Positions 1 through 10,835 are shown, counted from the stretch's first letter. The stretch: 64,000 nucleotides of DNA from Devosia faecipullorum (GCF_015158295.1 NZ_JACDXV010000001.1:1054001-1118000), one strand, 5' to 3'. Made by a program: numbers and translations. The notes: generated by a model from the letters alone, not told the origin.

Positions 1-431
1 TGCATGTAATATTGCTCGGACGTATAGGGGAAGGACTTGATCCCGGCCATGATCGGGTCTTCAGGCTTGGCGACATCGACCTGGTAATCGATGATATTGC
101 CCGGATGGGCCACCCATTGCCCGCCCACCATGAACTGATATTCGACCGAGTCGCGGAACGCATCGCTCATGCCGCCATGATGGCCGGCCAACCCCACGCC
201 GCCCTCGACCGCCTTGGTGAGATTATCGACCTCTTCCTTGGCGATCTTGCTCATCGTATAGATGGGAATGATCAGCGACAGATCATGAATTGAGGGATCC
301 GCAAAAGCGCTGGTTTCGGTGGCGGTGCGCACCGAATAGCCATCCTCGTGCAGCCAGCGCCGATAGATTGCCGCACATTCCTCCGGGTCGTGACCTTCCC
401 AGCCGCCATAGACGATCAAAGCACTGCGCAT
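1..431 (-). CDS. ThuA-like domain protein (partial, C-terminus outside window)
   Basis: An open frame runs from an ATG at 431 to the left edge without a stop, giving about 143 N-terminal residues. The start MRSALIVYGGWEGHDPEE and the later stretch GLAGHHGGMSDAFRDS are typical of ThuA-family (trehalose-utilisation type, class I glutamine-amidotransferase-like fold) proteins. A purine-rich GGGGTGAAG lies just before the start. The function of most ThuA-domain proteins is poorly known; in rhizobia ThuA acts with the oxidoreductase ThuB on disaccharides. This is a second, divergent ThuA relative: the thu operon further right has its own. It is transcribed away from the 5'-nucleotidase gene. Family assignment is good, substrate unknown. 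Confidence 0.75.
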   Translation of the reverse strand, partial: MRSALIVYGGWEGHDPEECAAIYRRWLHEDGYSVRTATETSAFADPSIHDLSLIIPIYTMSKIAKEEVDNLTKAVEGGVGLAGHHGGMSDAFRDSVEYQFMVGGQWVAHPGNIIDYQVDVAKPEDPIMAGIKSFPYTSEQYYM

Positions 432-706
432 CTGCTTCACCCCGCAAATCAAACGGCGCGGAGAATACCCGACTGAGCCGGTATTGAAAGCCCGTCAGAT
501 GCGAATGAAGCCCTCCAGCCGGTTCACAAAGTGCAGCCGCGTCTACAAATGGCGCCATAAACCCGCCTGACCGGACAAGGCGGCGAATTTGACCAACAGG
601 TCCACTTTCCACTGTCACAATTAGCTGATTAACTCCTTGTCGACGTGAGGCATGCCGGTCTCCCGGCATTTGCGGCGTCGCACGCGATAGCAAAGGGAAA
701 ACAGGG

Positions 707-2308
707 ATGAAGAAACTTCTGCTGGGCGCCACCGCGCTCACACTCTGCGCCGGCTTCTCCAGCGCGGCCTATGCTGAGTTCACGCTCAACATCCTGCATA
801 TCAACGATTTCCACTCACGGTTTGATCCGATCACCAACAGCGATTCCAATTGCGGCGCCGATCAGGACGCCGCCGGCGAATGCTTTGGCGGCATTGCGCG
901 CCTCAAGACCATTATCGACGATACCCGCGCCACTCATGCCGATGGCAATTCGATCCTGCTGTCGGCAGGCGATAATTTCCAGGGCTCGCTCTATTACACC
1001 ACCTATAAGTCCAAGGTCGTCTCCGACTTCTTCAACCAATTGGGTTTCGACGTGGTCGCCACCGGCAATCACGAATTCGACGACGGTCCCGAGGAATTCC
1101 TGAAATTCATCGAAGCCGCCGAATTTCCCATCATCGGCGGTAATTTCGATGTCAGCCGTGACGCCAATCTCGCCGGCAAGATCAAGGGCTCCATCGTCGT
1201 GGAAATCGGCGGTGAGAAGATCGGCATCATCGGCGCCACCGCCGAAGATACGCCGGAAATCGCCGAAGTGGGCGATGTCGAATTCCACGAAGTCACCCAA
1301 TATGTGCGCGGCGCAGCCGAAGCGCTCGACGCCGCCGGGGTGAACAAGATCATCCTGCTCTCCCATATCGGCTATGGCGTCGATCTCGAAGTCGCCGCCT
1401 CCGTGCCGTTGATCGACGTCATCGTCGGCGGTCACAGCCATTCGCTGCTGGGCTCGATGGATGGCGCGGCGGGCCCCTACCCGACCATGGTCACCAATCC
1501 GGACGGCATCGAAGTGCCGGTGGTGCAGGCCAATCAATACGGCAAATATCTGGGTGACATCGCCATTACCTGGGACGATGACGGCAAGGTCGTCAGCGCC
1601 GAAGGCGCCCCCTACCTGATCGACGCCTCGGTCACCGGCAACGAGGACTTCAAGGCCCAGCTCGCCGATCTGGCCGGTCCCATCGAGGAACTGGCCGCCA
1701 CCGTCATCGGCGCCTCCACGGCCCCGCTCGAAGGCAATCGCGAAGTCTGCCGGGTCAAGGAATGCTCGATGGGCAATCTGCTGGCCGACGCCATTCTCGA
1801 CCGCACCGCCTCCCAGGGCGCCACCATCGCCTTCCAGAATGGCGGCGGCATCCGCGCCTCCATCGACGAGGGCGAGATCACCATGGGCGAAGTGCTGACC
1901 GTTCTGCCCTTCTCCAACACCCTGGCAACGGTATCGATCAGCGGCGCCGATGTCATCGAGGCTCTTGAAAACGGCGTCAGCGACATCGAGAACGGCGCTG
2001 GCCGCTTCGCTCAGGTCGCCGGCGTCAAATACAGCTACACCCTCGCCAATCCGGCGGGCGAACGGATCAGCGACGTGCTGGTCAAGGGCGATGGCGACAG
2101 CTGGGTGCCGATCGACGAGGAGGCCACCTATATCGTGGTCACCAATAATTTCGTCCGCGGCGGCGGCGACGGTTACGAAACCTTCGCCAATGGCGACAAT
2201 CCCTACGATTTCGGCCCGCCGCTGGAACAAGTCGTGGCCGATTACATCGCCAGTCAGGGCGGCACCTACACCCCCTATACCGATGGCCGCATCACCATTC
2301 TCGAATAG
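707..2308 (+). CDS. Secreted bifunctional 5'-nucleotidase / metallophosphatase (UshA-like)
   Basis: The 533-residue protein begins with a signal peptide cleaved after about residue 23 (AYA). The calcineurin-like metallophosphatase domain shows the metal-ligand motifs in order: D34-x-H36, GDNFQG with D89, GNHE with N121-H122, and GGHSH near 245. The C-terminal 5'-nucleotidase domain carries the nucleotide-binding NGGGIR motif. Members hydrolyse 5'-nucleotides or UDP-sugars in the periplasm and salvage nucleoside and phosphate. An AGGG sits just before the ATG, and the gene is monocistronic, followed at once by a strong terminator. Exact substrate cannot be read from the sequence. Confidence 0.92.
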   Translation: MKKLLLGATALTLCAGFSSAAYAEFTLNILHINDFHSRFDPITNSDSNCGADQDAAGECFGGIARLKTIIDDTRATHADGNSILLSAGDNFQGSLYYTTYKSKVVSDFFNQLGFDVVATGNHEFDDGPEEFLKFIEAAEFPIIGGNFDVSRDANLAGKIKGSIVVEIGGEKIGIIGATAEDTPEIAEVGDVEFHEVTQYVRGAAEALDAAGVNKIILLSHIGYGVDLEVAASVPLIDVIVGGHSHSLLGSMDGAAGPYPTMVTNPDGIEVPVVQANQYGKYLGDIAITWDDDGKVVSAEGAPYLIDASVTGNEDFKAQLADLAGPIEELAATVIGASTAPLEGNREVCRVKECSMGNLLADAILDRTASQGATIAFQNGGGIRASIDEGEITMGEVLTVLPFSNTLATVSISGADVIEALENGVSDIENGAGRFAQVAGVKYSYTLANPAGERISDVLVKGDGDSWVPIDEEATYIVVTNNFVRGGGDGYETFANGDNPYDFGPPLEQVVADYIASQGGTYTPYTDGRITILE

Positions 2309-2330
2309 GCGTGACGCCGTTTCCTATGAA

Positions 2331-2359
2331 AGGGGCGCCTCAGGGCGTCCCTTTTTTTT
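2331..2359 (+). terminator. Rho-independent terminator of the 5'-nucleotidase gene
   Basis: Arms AGGGGCGCC and GGCGTCCCT (one G-T wobble) enclose a TCAG loop and are followed by eight or more T residues, 22 bp after the stop codon. Confidence 0.9.
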
Positions 2360-2478
2360 GCGAGTTGGCGCGTATCCGGCAAAAACAAGCAATTGCCGCA
2401 ACTTCGACACGATTGAGGACCACTCGATCACCGTCTCGTGATGAGATTCCTCCCTCCCCTGACGAACAGAGTGCCACA

Positions 2479-2892
2479 ATGAAGCCTTTCGCCATCGCCG
2501 CGACCCTTGCCGCCACCCTGACCCTTGCCGCTTGCGGCAATGCCCCCGAGCAGCCCGCCGAGACCACTGCCCCTGCCGCACAGACCGAAACTGCGCCCGC
2601 GCCGGCCCCCTCTGCCGATCCGGCGCCTTCCGAAACGCCTGCCGTAACCCTTGAAGTGCCGGCCAATACCATGGTGCCGGGCACCGACATGACCATCGAG
2701 CAAGCCGTTGAACAGGTGCAGCAGCAGGTCGAGGACGCCCAGCTGACCGATGCCGAAAAGCTCCAGGCTGTGGCCGACGCCCGCAAGGCCGCCGAAGACG
2801 CCGCCCGCCAGGCCGGTCTCAACAGCGATCAGGTCAAGCAGGCCGGCGACGCCGCCGAGCAGGCCGCCAAGACCATGTTCGGCATTCAGTAA
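2479..2892 (+). CDS. Small alanine-rich lipoprotein of unknown function
   Basis: The 137-residue product begins MKPFAIAATLAATLTLAAC, a lipoprotein signal with the lipobox LAAC and lipidated Cys19. It continues with a Pro/Ala/Thr-rich linker (about 20-60) and a helical, Gln/Ala/Asp-rich C-terminal half that looks like a coiled coil. The frame opens further upstream at 2311, but those codons lie in the preceding terminator, so the ATG at 2479 beside the lipoprotein signal is chosen. No family is recognised. It is a single-gene unit bounded by terminators on both sides. Confidence 0.75.
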   Translation: MKPFAIAATLAATLTLAACGNAPEQPAETTAPAAQTETAPAPAPSADPAPSETPAVTLEVPANTMVPGTDMTIEQAVEQVQQQVEDAQLTDAEKLQAVADARKAAEDAARQAGLNSDQVKQAGDAAEQAAKTMFGIQ

Positions 2893-2918
2893 GCGCCCAA
2901 AAGGCTCCTGCAATGAAC

Positions 2919-2949
2919 AAGGCCCCGCCGTTTGCCGGCGGGGCCTTTC
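2919..2949 (+). terminator. Rho-independent terminator after the small lipoprotein gene
   Basis: Perfect arms GGCCCCGCCG and CGGCGGGGCC around a TTTGC loop are followed by TTTCG, 28 bp after the stop codon. Confidence 0.85.
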
Positions 2950-2954
2950 GTCAT

Positions 2955-3059
2955 AGAGCGCTTCCAGGAATAGTGGATACGGGTTTTACGGTTCGGAAAC
3001 GCGATAAAACAAACACTTAGATCATTTCAGCGTTCCTATTAAACGCAGAAATGAACTAG
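2955..3059. repeat. Dispersed intergenic repeat, family A, copy 1
   Basis: This noncoding block starts AGCGCTTCCAGG, contains GGTTCGGAAACGCGATAAAAC, and ends in an imperfect hairpin with arms around TCATTTC and GAAATGA. It aligns along its length with 4056-4156. Its sequence resembles the roughly 100-bp intergenic repeats common in Hyphomicrobiales genomes. Confidence 0.7.
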
Positions 3060-3069
3060 GCTTCCCCTC

Positions 3070-3321
3070 TCAGGCGCGGCGGGCCAATTGCCCCCAGATC
3101 AACAGGATGATCACCGCGCCCACGATCGAGGCCAGAAAACCGGCGCCATCGCCCGCATTGTACCAGCCGATCTGCTGCCCGAGCCAGCCGGCCAGAACCG
3201 AACCGACAATGCCCAGAACCGTGGTGAGGATGAAGCCGGAGGGCTTGTTGTCGCCCGGCGTGATCCACTTGGCGACAAGGCCGGCGAGAAAGCCGATGAT
3301 GATGGCCCAAACGATAGACAT
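3070..3321 (-). CDS. GlsB/YeaQ/YmgE family membrane protein (transglycosylase-associated protein)
   Basis: The 83-residue protein begins MSIVWAIIIGFLAGLVAKWI and has three hydrophobic segments with the family's G-rich pattern (ILTTVLGIVGSVLAGWLG, then FLASIVGAVIILLIWG). These small inner-membrane proteins are often stress-induced; their molecular role is unknown. The ATG at 3321 is preferred because a TGGAG lies about 6 bases upstream and the length matches the family. It is divergent from the small exported-protein gene at 3489 and lies between two copies of the family A repeat. Confidence 0.88.
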   Translation of the reverse strand: MSIVWAIIIGFLAGLVAKWITPGDNKPSGFILTTVLGIVGSVLAGWLGQQIGWYNAGDGAGFLASIVGAVIILLIWGQLARRA

Positions 3322-3488
3322 GCTGACGCTCCACATTTCGTTGCGATGATTAAGTCCGCATCTCCGCAAACGGTTGCAGGCGCGATCACAAATTCCGCTT
3401 TCCGTCCGATTGTGAATGAACTGACCGCAACTCCTGCGCGCCGATCCCGTTGCTGAGCTCCGGGGGCAACACCAATGGAGTATGACCA

Positions 3489-3911
3489 ATGAAAAAGATC
3501 CTGACCGCCCTTGCCGTGGCCGCCCTGCTCGGTTCCGGTTCGTTTGCCATGGCACAAGATGCCGGCGTGAGCGTCGAAACACCTGCCGTCGATGCTGCGG
3601 TTGGCGTTGATGCCAGCTATGACAGCCTGACCTCGGCCCTCTCGGGCAGCACCAGTGTCGACCTCGCCAAAGTGACCGAGCAATCCCAGGTCACGATCGT
3701 GCTCCTGTCCTCGCTGACCGGCGAGGCTGGTGCGTTCGACAAGGCCTTCGCCGCCAATGCCGAGGGCAATACCACTCTGCATGGCAATGTGTCTGGCAAT
3801 GCCGCGATCAAGGCCAAGCTGGAAGCCGAAGGCCACACAGCCGACGATGTCGTCGCGGTCAAATCCAATGCCGATGGCTCGGTAATGGTCTATGTGGACG
3901 ACCGCGGCTAA
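3489..3911 (+). CDS. Small exported protein of unknown function
   Basis: The 140-residue product has a clear signal peptide (MKKILTALAVAALLG, cleaved near AMA-QD at residues 22-23). The rest is a compact polar domain ending VKSNADGSVMVYVDDRG. TGGAG lies about 8 bases before the ATG. I do not recognise a family, although short periplasmic proteins of this type are common in rhizobia. It is a single-gene unit closed by a strong terminator at 4014. Confidence 0.8.
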   Translation: MKKILTALAVAALLGSGSFAMAQDAGVSVETPAVDAAVGVDASYDSLTSALSGSTSVDLAKVTEQSQVTIVLLSSLTGEAGAFDKAFAANAEGNTTLHGNVSGNAAIKAKLEAEGHTADDVVAVKSNADGSVMVYVDDRG

Positions 3912-3971
3912 AGCATCGGCCCCAAAAGTGCCCACCGTTTTCGCACCATTCGACGCGCAAACGCTCTGAGC
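3912..3971. repeat. Dispersed intergenic repeat, family B, copy 1
   Basis: The sequence AGCATCGGCCCCAAAAGTG, then CCGTTTTCGCACC, directly after the stop codon has the same plan as the block at 21822 (AGCATCGTGCAGAAAGTGG, then CCGGTTTTCTGC). It resembles a common rhizobial intergenic repeat. Divergence between the copies is considerable. Confidence 0.5.
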
Positions 3972-4013
3972 CAGCGCTCTGAACCTGCGGCGCGGCTTTC
4001 ATCCCTGCCCCTG

Positions 4014-4046
4014 AAAGAAAAGCCCCGCATGCCGGGGCTTTTCTTC
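4014..4046 (+). terminator. Terminator after the small exported-protein gene (possibly bidirectional)
   Basis: Arms AAAGAAAAGCCCCG and CGGGGCTTTTCTTC with a short loop; runs of T or A on both sides would let it work from either strand. Confidence 0.85.
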
Positions 4047-4055
4047 GTCGGTCCT

Positions 4056-4156
4056 ACAGCGTTTCCAGGAGAAACGGATATCAGCTTTCCGGTTCGGAAC
4101 ACGCCAAAACAGATACTGAGATCATTTCAGCCTTTCGGCTGGACCATGAAATGATC
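4056..4156. repeat. Dispersed intergenic repeat, family A, copy 2
   Basis: It is a second copy of the block at 2955, in the same orientation. Its right end is a perfect 10-bp inverted repeat (GATCATTTCA at 4120 and TGAAATGATC at 4147) that overlaps the thuB stop codon, so it may also act as the transcript end of the thu operon. Confidence 0.7.
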
Positions 4157-5201
4157 AGAGGACCGAATGCTCGGTCCGGTCCCGCTCGGTGATCGTTCCC
4201 AGGTCCAGCACCTTCTGGATATTGGTGGCGTGGCGGAAGCTGGGCTCGAGATTTTTGCCCGACAGTACCGCCTCCACGAAGCGCTGGTAATTGGTCGGCA
4301 CCGGGTCCACCGCCACTTCGCTCCAGGTGCTGGTTTCCACGTCCTCGCCCAGGCAGGTATAGAGCTTAGACCAATCGTGCCGGTGCTGCACTTCCACCGA
4401 GCCCAGATCCCCATAGACGCGCAGACGCAATTCATTGACATGCCCGGTGGCCCAGCGCGTGGCATGGATCACACCCAGCGCTCCGTTTTCGAGCTGCGCC
4501 GTCATGGCGAAGCTGTCATTGGCGTCGAGGTCATATTCGCCGATCCGGTTGCCGGGAGCCTTGTCGAAGGTTTCCAGCCGGCAGAACACCTTGGAGAAAT
4601 CGCTGCCCGCGCCATAGGCGGCAAAATCGAGAATATGCACACCAATATCGCCCAGAACGCCATTGGAGCCGTGCTTCTTGCTCAGGCGCCACAGCCACTG
4701 GCTTTCGGTGCGCCAATCGCCCCAGGCTTTCGAGACCAGCCAGCTTTGCAGATAGCTGGCTTCGAAATGCTTGACTTTACCCAGCGCGCCCGACGTCACG
4801 ATCTCGCGGGCCTTCTGCAATTGCGCGACATTGCGATAGGTGAGGTTGACCATGTTGACCAGGCCCAGCCGCTCTGCGGTCTCGGTCATTTCCATGGCCT
4901 TGGCGTGGTCGGTGGCCAGCGGCTTCTCGCAGAAGACGTGCTTGCCTGCGGCCAAGGCCGCCATGGTTGTCGGGTGATGGATAGAATCGGGGGTGACATT
5001 GGCCACCGCGTCGAACTCGCCCCAGGCCAGGGCCGCATCGAGCGAGCCGAAGCCGCGCTCAATGCCATGCACCTCGTTGAAGGCTTCCACGCGCGCCGGA
5101 TCGACGTCAACGCCACCCGCCAGGGTCACGCCGTCGATGGCGGCAAAATGCCTTGCATGCTGATTGGCCATGCCGCCGGTTCCCAGAATGAGGATCCGCA
5201 T
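4155..5201 (-). CDS. thuB: ThuB-like Gfo/Idh/MocA family oxidoreductase
   Basis: The 348-residue protein opens with the NAD(P)-binding motif GTGGMA (residues 7-12) and has the family's EKP motif at 92-94, followed by the Gfo/Idh C-terminal domain. It is the last gene of an operon whose order (SBP, two permeases, ATPase, ThuA, oxidoreductase) matches Sinorhizobium thuEFGKAB, where ThuA and ThuB convert imported trehalose and related disaccharides by a 3-keto sugar route. The ATG at 5201 is preceded by AAGGAAG at good spacing. Family is certain; the thuB name rests on gene order and family. Confidence 0.82.
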   Translation of the reverse strand: MRILILGTGGMANQHARHFAAIDGVTLAGGVDVDPARVEAFNEVHGIERGFGSLDAALAWGEFDAVANVTPDSIHHPTTMAALAAGKHVFCEKPLATDHAKAMEMTETAERLGLVNMVNLTYRNVAQLQKAREIVTSGALGKVKHFEASYLQSWLVSKAWGDWRTESQWLWRLSKKHGSNGVLGDIGVHILDFAAYGAGSDFSKVFCRLETFDKAPGNRIGEYDLDANDSFAMTAQLENGALGVIHATRWATGHVNELRLRVYGDLGSVEVQHRHDWSKLYTCLGEDVETSTWSEVAVDPVPTNYQRFVEAVLSGKNLEPSFRHATNIQKVLDLGTITERDRTEHSVL

Positions 5202-5284
5202 CGTCTTCTTCCTTGGGCCGCAGCCCGCTTGCAACGTCCAACGGCCCATTCCTTCGAGGAAAATGAACCGCGTTCTCAACTATC

Positions 5285-5366
5285 GTCATCACCCGGCTGT
5301 TCGGGTGATCCACCTTTCTATGGCGCTCTCGGCCAGATGGATTGCCCGGACGAGCCGGGCAATGAC
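5285..5366. repeat. Dispersed double-hairpin repeat (REP-like), copy 1
   Basis: Two self-complementary units, ATCACCCGG/TCGGGTGAT and ATTGCCCGG/CCGGGCAAT, lie about 40 bp apart between thuA and thuB. The second ends in the GGCAATGAC tail seen in other copies. Confidence 0.75.
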
Positions 5367-5383
5367 GCTTGGCAGGGGGCAGC

Positions 5384-6172
5384 CTAAGCCTTCACTTCCC
5401 CGGCATGCATGTCGGCGGTCAGCTTGGGGCCGCGCTCCTCGATCTTTTCGATCGCCTCGCCCACCGGCGTATTCGGCGCCTTCATCAGATGCGCGTGGCG
5501 CGTCCCGTCATAGGCCCAGTTGACCGCATTGCGCAGCACCTGGCCGACATTGGCGTCGTGATAGGTCGGATAGGTTTCGTGTCCGGGACGGAAATAGAAG
5601 ATATTGCCCGCGCCACGGCGATAGGTGAGGCCGCTTCGGAACACTTCGCCGCCCTGGAACCAGGACACGAACACCGTTTCCAGCGGCTCCGGCACACTGA
5701 AGGGCTCGCCGTACATTTCTTCGTATTCAAGCTCGAAATAGGGCGGCAGGCCCTTGGCGATGGGATGGCCGGGATTGACCACCCACAGCCGCTCGCGCTC
5801 GCCTGCCTCGCGCCAGTGCAGGTTGGCCGGCGAACCCATCAGGCCCTTGAACACCTTGGAATGGTGGCCCGAATGCAGCACGATCAGTCCCATGCCCTGC
5901 CAGACATGCTCCATCACGCGCTTGACCGCCGCGTCATCGACCTGGTCATGGGCGGCGTGGCCCCACCAGATCAGCACGTCGGTATTGCGGAGCGCTTCCT
6001 CGGTGCAGCCGTGCTCTGGCTCCTGCAAGGTCGTGGTCTTCACCGAAATATTCGGATCGGACGCCAGCAGCGAGGCGATCTGGTTGTGCATGCCTTTGGG
6101 ATAATTTTCCGCGACTTGCTTGTTCTTCTGTTCGTGAACGTTTTCGCCCCAGACCAGGGTACGGATGGTCAT
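5384..6172 (-). CDS. thuA: ThuA family protein
   Basis: The 262-residue protein is a full-length ThuA-family member: [17 protein letters not shown] at the start, [13 protein letters not shown] near residue 90, [19 protein letters not shown] near 115, and a C-terminal [13 protein letters not shown] motif near 220. In rhizobia ThuA works with ThuB on trehalose, maltitol or sucrose-like disaccharides; its exact reaction is still unsettled. An AGGAG is well placed before the ATG. It lies between the ATPase gene and thuB, with the REP-like repeat separating it from thuB. Confidence 0.88.
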   Translation of the reverse strand: MTIRTLVWGENVHEQKNKQVAENYPKGMHNQIASLLASDPNISVKTTTLQEPEHGCTEEALRNTDVLIWWGHAAHDQVDDAAVKRVMEHVWQGMGLIVLHSGHHSKVFKGLMGSPANLHWREAGERERLWVVNPGHPIAKGLPPYFELEYEEMYGEPFSVPEPLETVFVSWFQGGEVFRSGLTYRRGAGNIFYFRPGHETYPTYHDANVGQVLRNAVNWAYDGTRHAHLMKAPNTPVGEAIEKIEERGPKLTADMHAGEVKA

Positions 6173-6309
6173 GATAGTCTCCTAGTGCCATGCCGGCGGG
6201 GAGGCGCCGGAAATGTCCTGATTGTCTCTGATCGTCCCGTTCTCACGGGGATTGGATATTGGTCAACGGGATGTCGATACTCTGCACCGCCACCCCCACC
6301 TGCAATCGC

Positions 6310-7314
<1,005 letters not shown>

Positions 7315-7319
7315 TTTTC

Positions 7320-8164
<845 letters not shown>

Positions 8165-8165
<1 letters not shown>

Positions 8166-9148
8166 TAGCGGTCTCCCCCGTCGAAGCGCACCTGGCCCAG
8201 CCAGATATAGAGAACGGTCATCAGCGCGATGATCAGGAACAACAGCGTCGACATCGCCGAGCCATAGGCGAAATTGTCAAAGTCGAAGAGGTTTTCCCGC
8301 GCCAGCACGCTCATGGTCTTGGTGGCGACGCTATTGGGCGTCAGCACATAGATCAGGTCGAAAATACGCAAGGCATCGAGCAGGCGGAAAATGATGGCCA
8401 CCATCAGCGCCGGGCGCACCAGCGGCAGCGTGATCCTGAAAAATTGCTTGATCGGATGCACGCCGTCGATTTCGGCGGCCTCGTAGATATCCTTGGGGAT
8501 CATCTGCAAGCCGGCCAGGATCAGCAGCGCCATGAACGGCGTGGTCTTCCAGATATCCACGATCAAAACCGCAGTCATCGCCGTGTCAGGGCTCGCCGTC
8601 CAGGCAATTTTCTGGCTGATCAGGCCCAGATTGATCATGATGTCGTTGATGATGCCGAACTGGTCGTTCAGCATCCAGCCCCACATGCGGGCCGACACGA
8701 TGGTCGGAATGGCCCAGGGGATGAGAATGGCGGCGCGCACGATGCCGCGCCCCTTGAATTCGGCATTGAGAACCAGCGCCACCACCATGCCAAGCACGGC
8801 TTCGAGGCTGACTGAAATGACCGCAAAGCGCAGCGTGTTCCACACCGCATTCCACCAGGCCGGATCGACCAGCAGGCCCCGATAGCGCACCGCGCCTGTG
8901 CTTTCGAGCACCGTCCAGCGCAGGTAATTGCCGAAGCCGACGAATTCGGACCCGTAAAGATCGGTCAGCGACGCATCGGTGAATGAAAACCAGATGGATC
9001 GCAGCAATGGCCAGCCGGCCACCACCGCCAGCGCCGCCATCATCGGCAGAAGAAACCAGCGGGCTGCGGCCAGGCGCTGCTTCATCAGTTCGGAGCGCTC
9101 GGGCCGTCCCGGCCTCGCTGTCGCGCTCGACATGGCTTCTGTCGTCAT
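8165..9148 (-). CDS. thuF: Disaccharide ABC transporter permease (MalF type)
   Basis: The 327-residue protein has a short Pro/Arg-rich cytoplasmic N-terminus, a first membrane helix (WFLLPMMAALAVVAGWPLL), five further helices and an EAA loop (YEAAEIDGVHPIKQFFRITLP). It pairs with the MalG-type permease as the heterodimeric channel. It is separated from the binding-protein gene by 130 bp containing a strong stem-loop. Confidence 0.92.
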
Positions 9149-9227
9149 TTTCTCCCCCTGCCGGGTCAGTCGGCGCCCCTGGCACCGGCCGCCGGATCAT
9201 CCGGGCCAGAACCACAGGCTTGATCAC

Positions 9228-9256
9228 AAACCCCTCCCGGCGCGAACCGGGAGGGG
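9228..9256 (-). terminator. Stem-loop between thuE and thuF (partial terminator or mRNA stabiliser)
   Basis: Perfect 10-bp arms CCCCTCCCGG and CCGGGAGGGG lie 23 bp after thuE. Read on the minus strand they are followed by only three T residues, so full termination is unlikely. Such hairpins often keep binding-protein mRNA more abundant than permease mRNA. Confidence 0.65.
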
Positions 9257-9278
9257 CTTTTGGGCGACTGGCGAGGAC

Positions 9279-10547
9279 TTACCAGCCGCTGCCCTTGAGA
9301 TCTTCGAGATCGGCTTCGAGCAGTTCGAGATTTTCGGCTGCCGAACCGTTGCCCGAAAGGGTGTTGTGGACCGCGCTCCAGAACATCGAGGAAACCTCGT
9401 TGTAATCGGTCTTGGTCGGAGCGGACGGACGCGGCACAGCGTTCTGGAAGATTTCCTTCCAATTGGCCATGAACGGCGAAGCGGCCAGCACATCGGCGTC
9501 ATCATAGAGCGCCTCAATGGTCGGCAGGTTCGACTGCTGGATGGCACGCTCCTTCTGCACGTCGGCCGAAGCCAGGAACTTGGCCAGCTCGATAGCCGCT
9601 TCCGGATCTGGCGAATACTTGGAAACGGCAACGTTCCAGCCGCCCAGTGTTGCGGCAGAACGCGAACCTTCCGCGTCACCGGCGGGGAGCGGCGCCACGT
9701 CAAACTTGCCCTTCACGGCCGAGTCGTCGCCATTGCCCAGCGCATAGGCATAGGGCCAGTTGCGCATGAACACCGAATTGCCAAGCTGCCAGACACCGCG
9801 GCTTTCTTCTTCCTGATAGGCCAGGTTGCCTTCCGGCGAGATGGTGCCGATCCAGGTGGCGGCGCGATCGATCGCGGCGGCGGCATTCGCATTGTTGATC
9901 GAGATGGTGCCGTCCGCTTCCACGATCTGGCCACCGCCGTTGGACATCACCCATTCAAGGGCATTGCAGGTCAGGCCTTCATAGGCATTGCCCTGGAAGA
10001 CGAAGCCCCACATGTCCTGGTTGCCCCCGGAACGCTCGCCATCCATGACTTCCTTGGCGGTGGCTTCGAGTTCTGCCCAGGTGGTCGGCACGGACTTGCC
10101 ATACTTTTCCAGCAGATCCTTGCGATAGAACAGCGCCGGAGCGTCGGTAAAGGCCGGCAGCGCGACGAGCTTGCCGTCCACGGTCTGCGACTCGATGATG
10201 GAGGGAAAGTGCTGGCTGGCAATATCGGCAGCCGCTTCGGTCAGGTCGAGGAATTGATCGGCAAGCTGCGGCGCCCAGATCACGTCGGTCTGATAGACGT
10301 CGATATCGGTATTGCCGGCGGCGAGCCACAGGCGGTACTGGCCGAACTGGTCGGAGGTCGATGACGGCATGGGCACGACATTGACCGTGTGGCCGGTTTC
10401 CGCCTCGAAACGGTCCAGCTGGCTGCGCAGGAAGGCCAGCCCGGTCCCGGTATCGCCGGAAACGATGGAAAGCTCGGCGGCCTGCACAGCGCCGCCCACC
10501 AGGGTCACGCTCGCCAGCATTGAGACGAGCAGTTTCTTCAGTGTCAT
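9279..10547 (-). CDS. thuE: Disaccharide-binding periplasmic protein of ABC transporter
   Basis: The 422-residue protein has a signal peptide (MTLKKLLVSMLASVTLVGG, cleaved after VQA near residue 23) and the family 1 extracellular binding-protein plan, with LSIVSGDTGTGLAFLRSQLD at the mature start and DIDVYQTDVIWAPQLADQ near 85. It captures the sugar for ThuF/ThuG/ThuK. GGGAGG stands 8 bases before the ATG at 10547. It is the first gene of the operon and divergent from the LacI-type regulator. Trehalose, maltose or sucrose are the likely ligands by analogy. Confidence 0.88.
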   Translation of the reverse strand: MTLKKLLVSMLASVTLVGGAVQAAELSIVSGDTGTGLAFLRSQLDRFEAETGHTVNVVPMPSSTSDQFGQYRLWLAAGNTDIDVYQTDVIWAPQLADQFLDLTEAAADIASQHFPSIIESQTVDGKLVALPAFTDAPALFYRKDLLEKYGKSVPTTWAELEATAKEVMDGERSGGNQDMWGFVFQGNAYEGLTCNALEWVMSNGGGQIVEADGTISINNANAAAAIDRAATWIGTISPEGNLAYQEEESRGVWQLGNSVFMRNWPYAYALGNGDDSAVKGKFDVAPLPAGDAEGSRSAATLGGWNVAVSKYSPDPEAAIELAKFLASADVQKERAIQQSNLPTIEALYDDADVLAASPFMANWKEIFQNAVPRPSAPTKTDYNEVSSMFWSAVHNTLSGNGSAAENLELLEADLEDLKGSGW

Positions 10548-10669
10548 TTGGAAATCCTCCCGAAAGAATCGCATTCCGGAAGGGCACACCGATAGGGCCG
10601 CGCGCTGTCCTGCGCTTGGCCGATGCCCCCTCCCTAAAAGCGCCTGGCCGATCTGGATGTGCCGATCAA

Positions 10670-10685
10670 TTTAAAGCGCTTTGAA
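10670..10685. promoter_or_regulatory. Candidate LacI-family operator upstream of thuE
   Basis: TTTAAAGCGCTTTGAA contains the perfect 10-bp palindrome AAAGCGCTTT, the classic CG-centred core of LacI/GalR operators. It lies about 120 bp upstream of the thuE start. Confidence 0.7.
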
Positions 10686-10734
10686 TGAAAAAGAACCAGA
10701 GAGCCCACACGCTGTCAAGCGGCACCTGTCTTGG

Positions 10735-10835
10735 ATTTTAGGAATTTTTCGAACTATCATCAAAATACATATATAATTCAAGAGATTAGATAATATCGCG
10801 TTGTGAACATATTAACTTTTTCACGCCGCCGCATG
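10735..10835. promoter_or_regulatory. AT-rich divergent promoter region between thuE and thuR
   Basis: The 491-bp space between thuE and thuR holds an abruptly AT-rich block (with runs such as ACATATATAATTCAAGAG) in an otherwise GC-rich region. GTGAA and TTCAC arms at 10803 and 10820 form a weak inverted repeat with a 12-bp spacer. I cannot assign -35/-10 boxes with confidence. Confidence 0.5.

Noticed and set aside
815..2230. A 471-codon open frame antisense to the 5'-nucleotidase gene
   Set aside because: The sense strand encodes all metallophosphatase motifs and a signal peptide; the antisense product is low-complexity and unrecognised.
4014..4046. Possible small RNA ending at this terminator
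   Set aside because: The hairpin is explained as the end of the exported-protein gene, and no separate promoter is visible.
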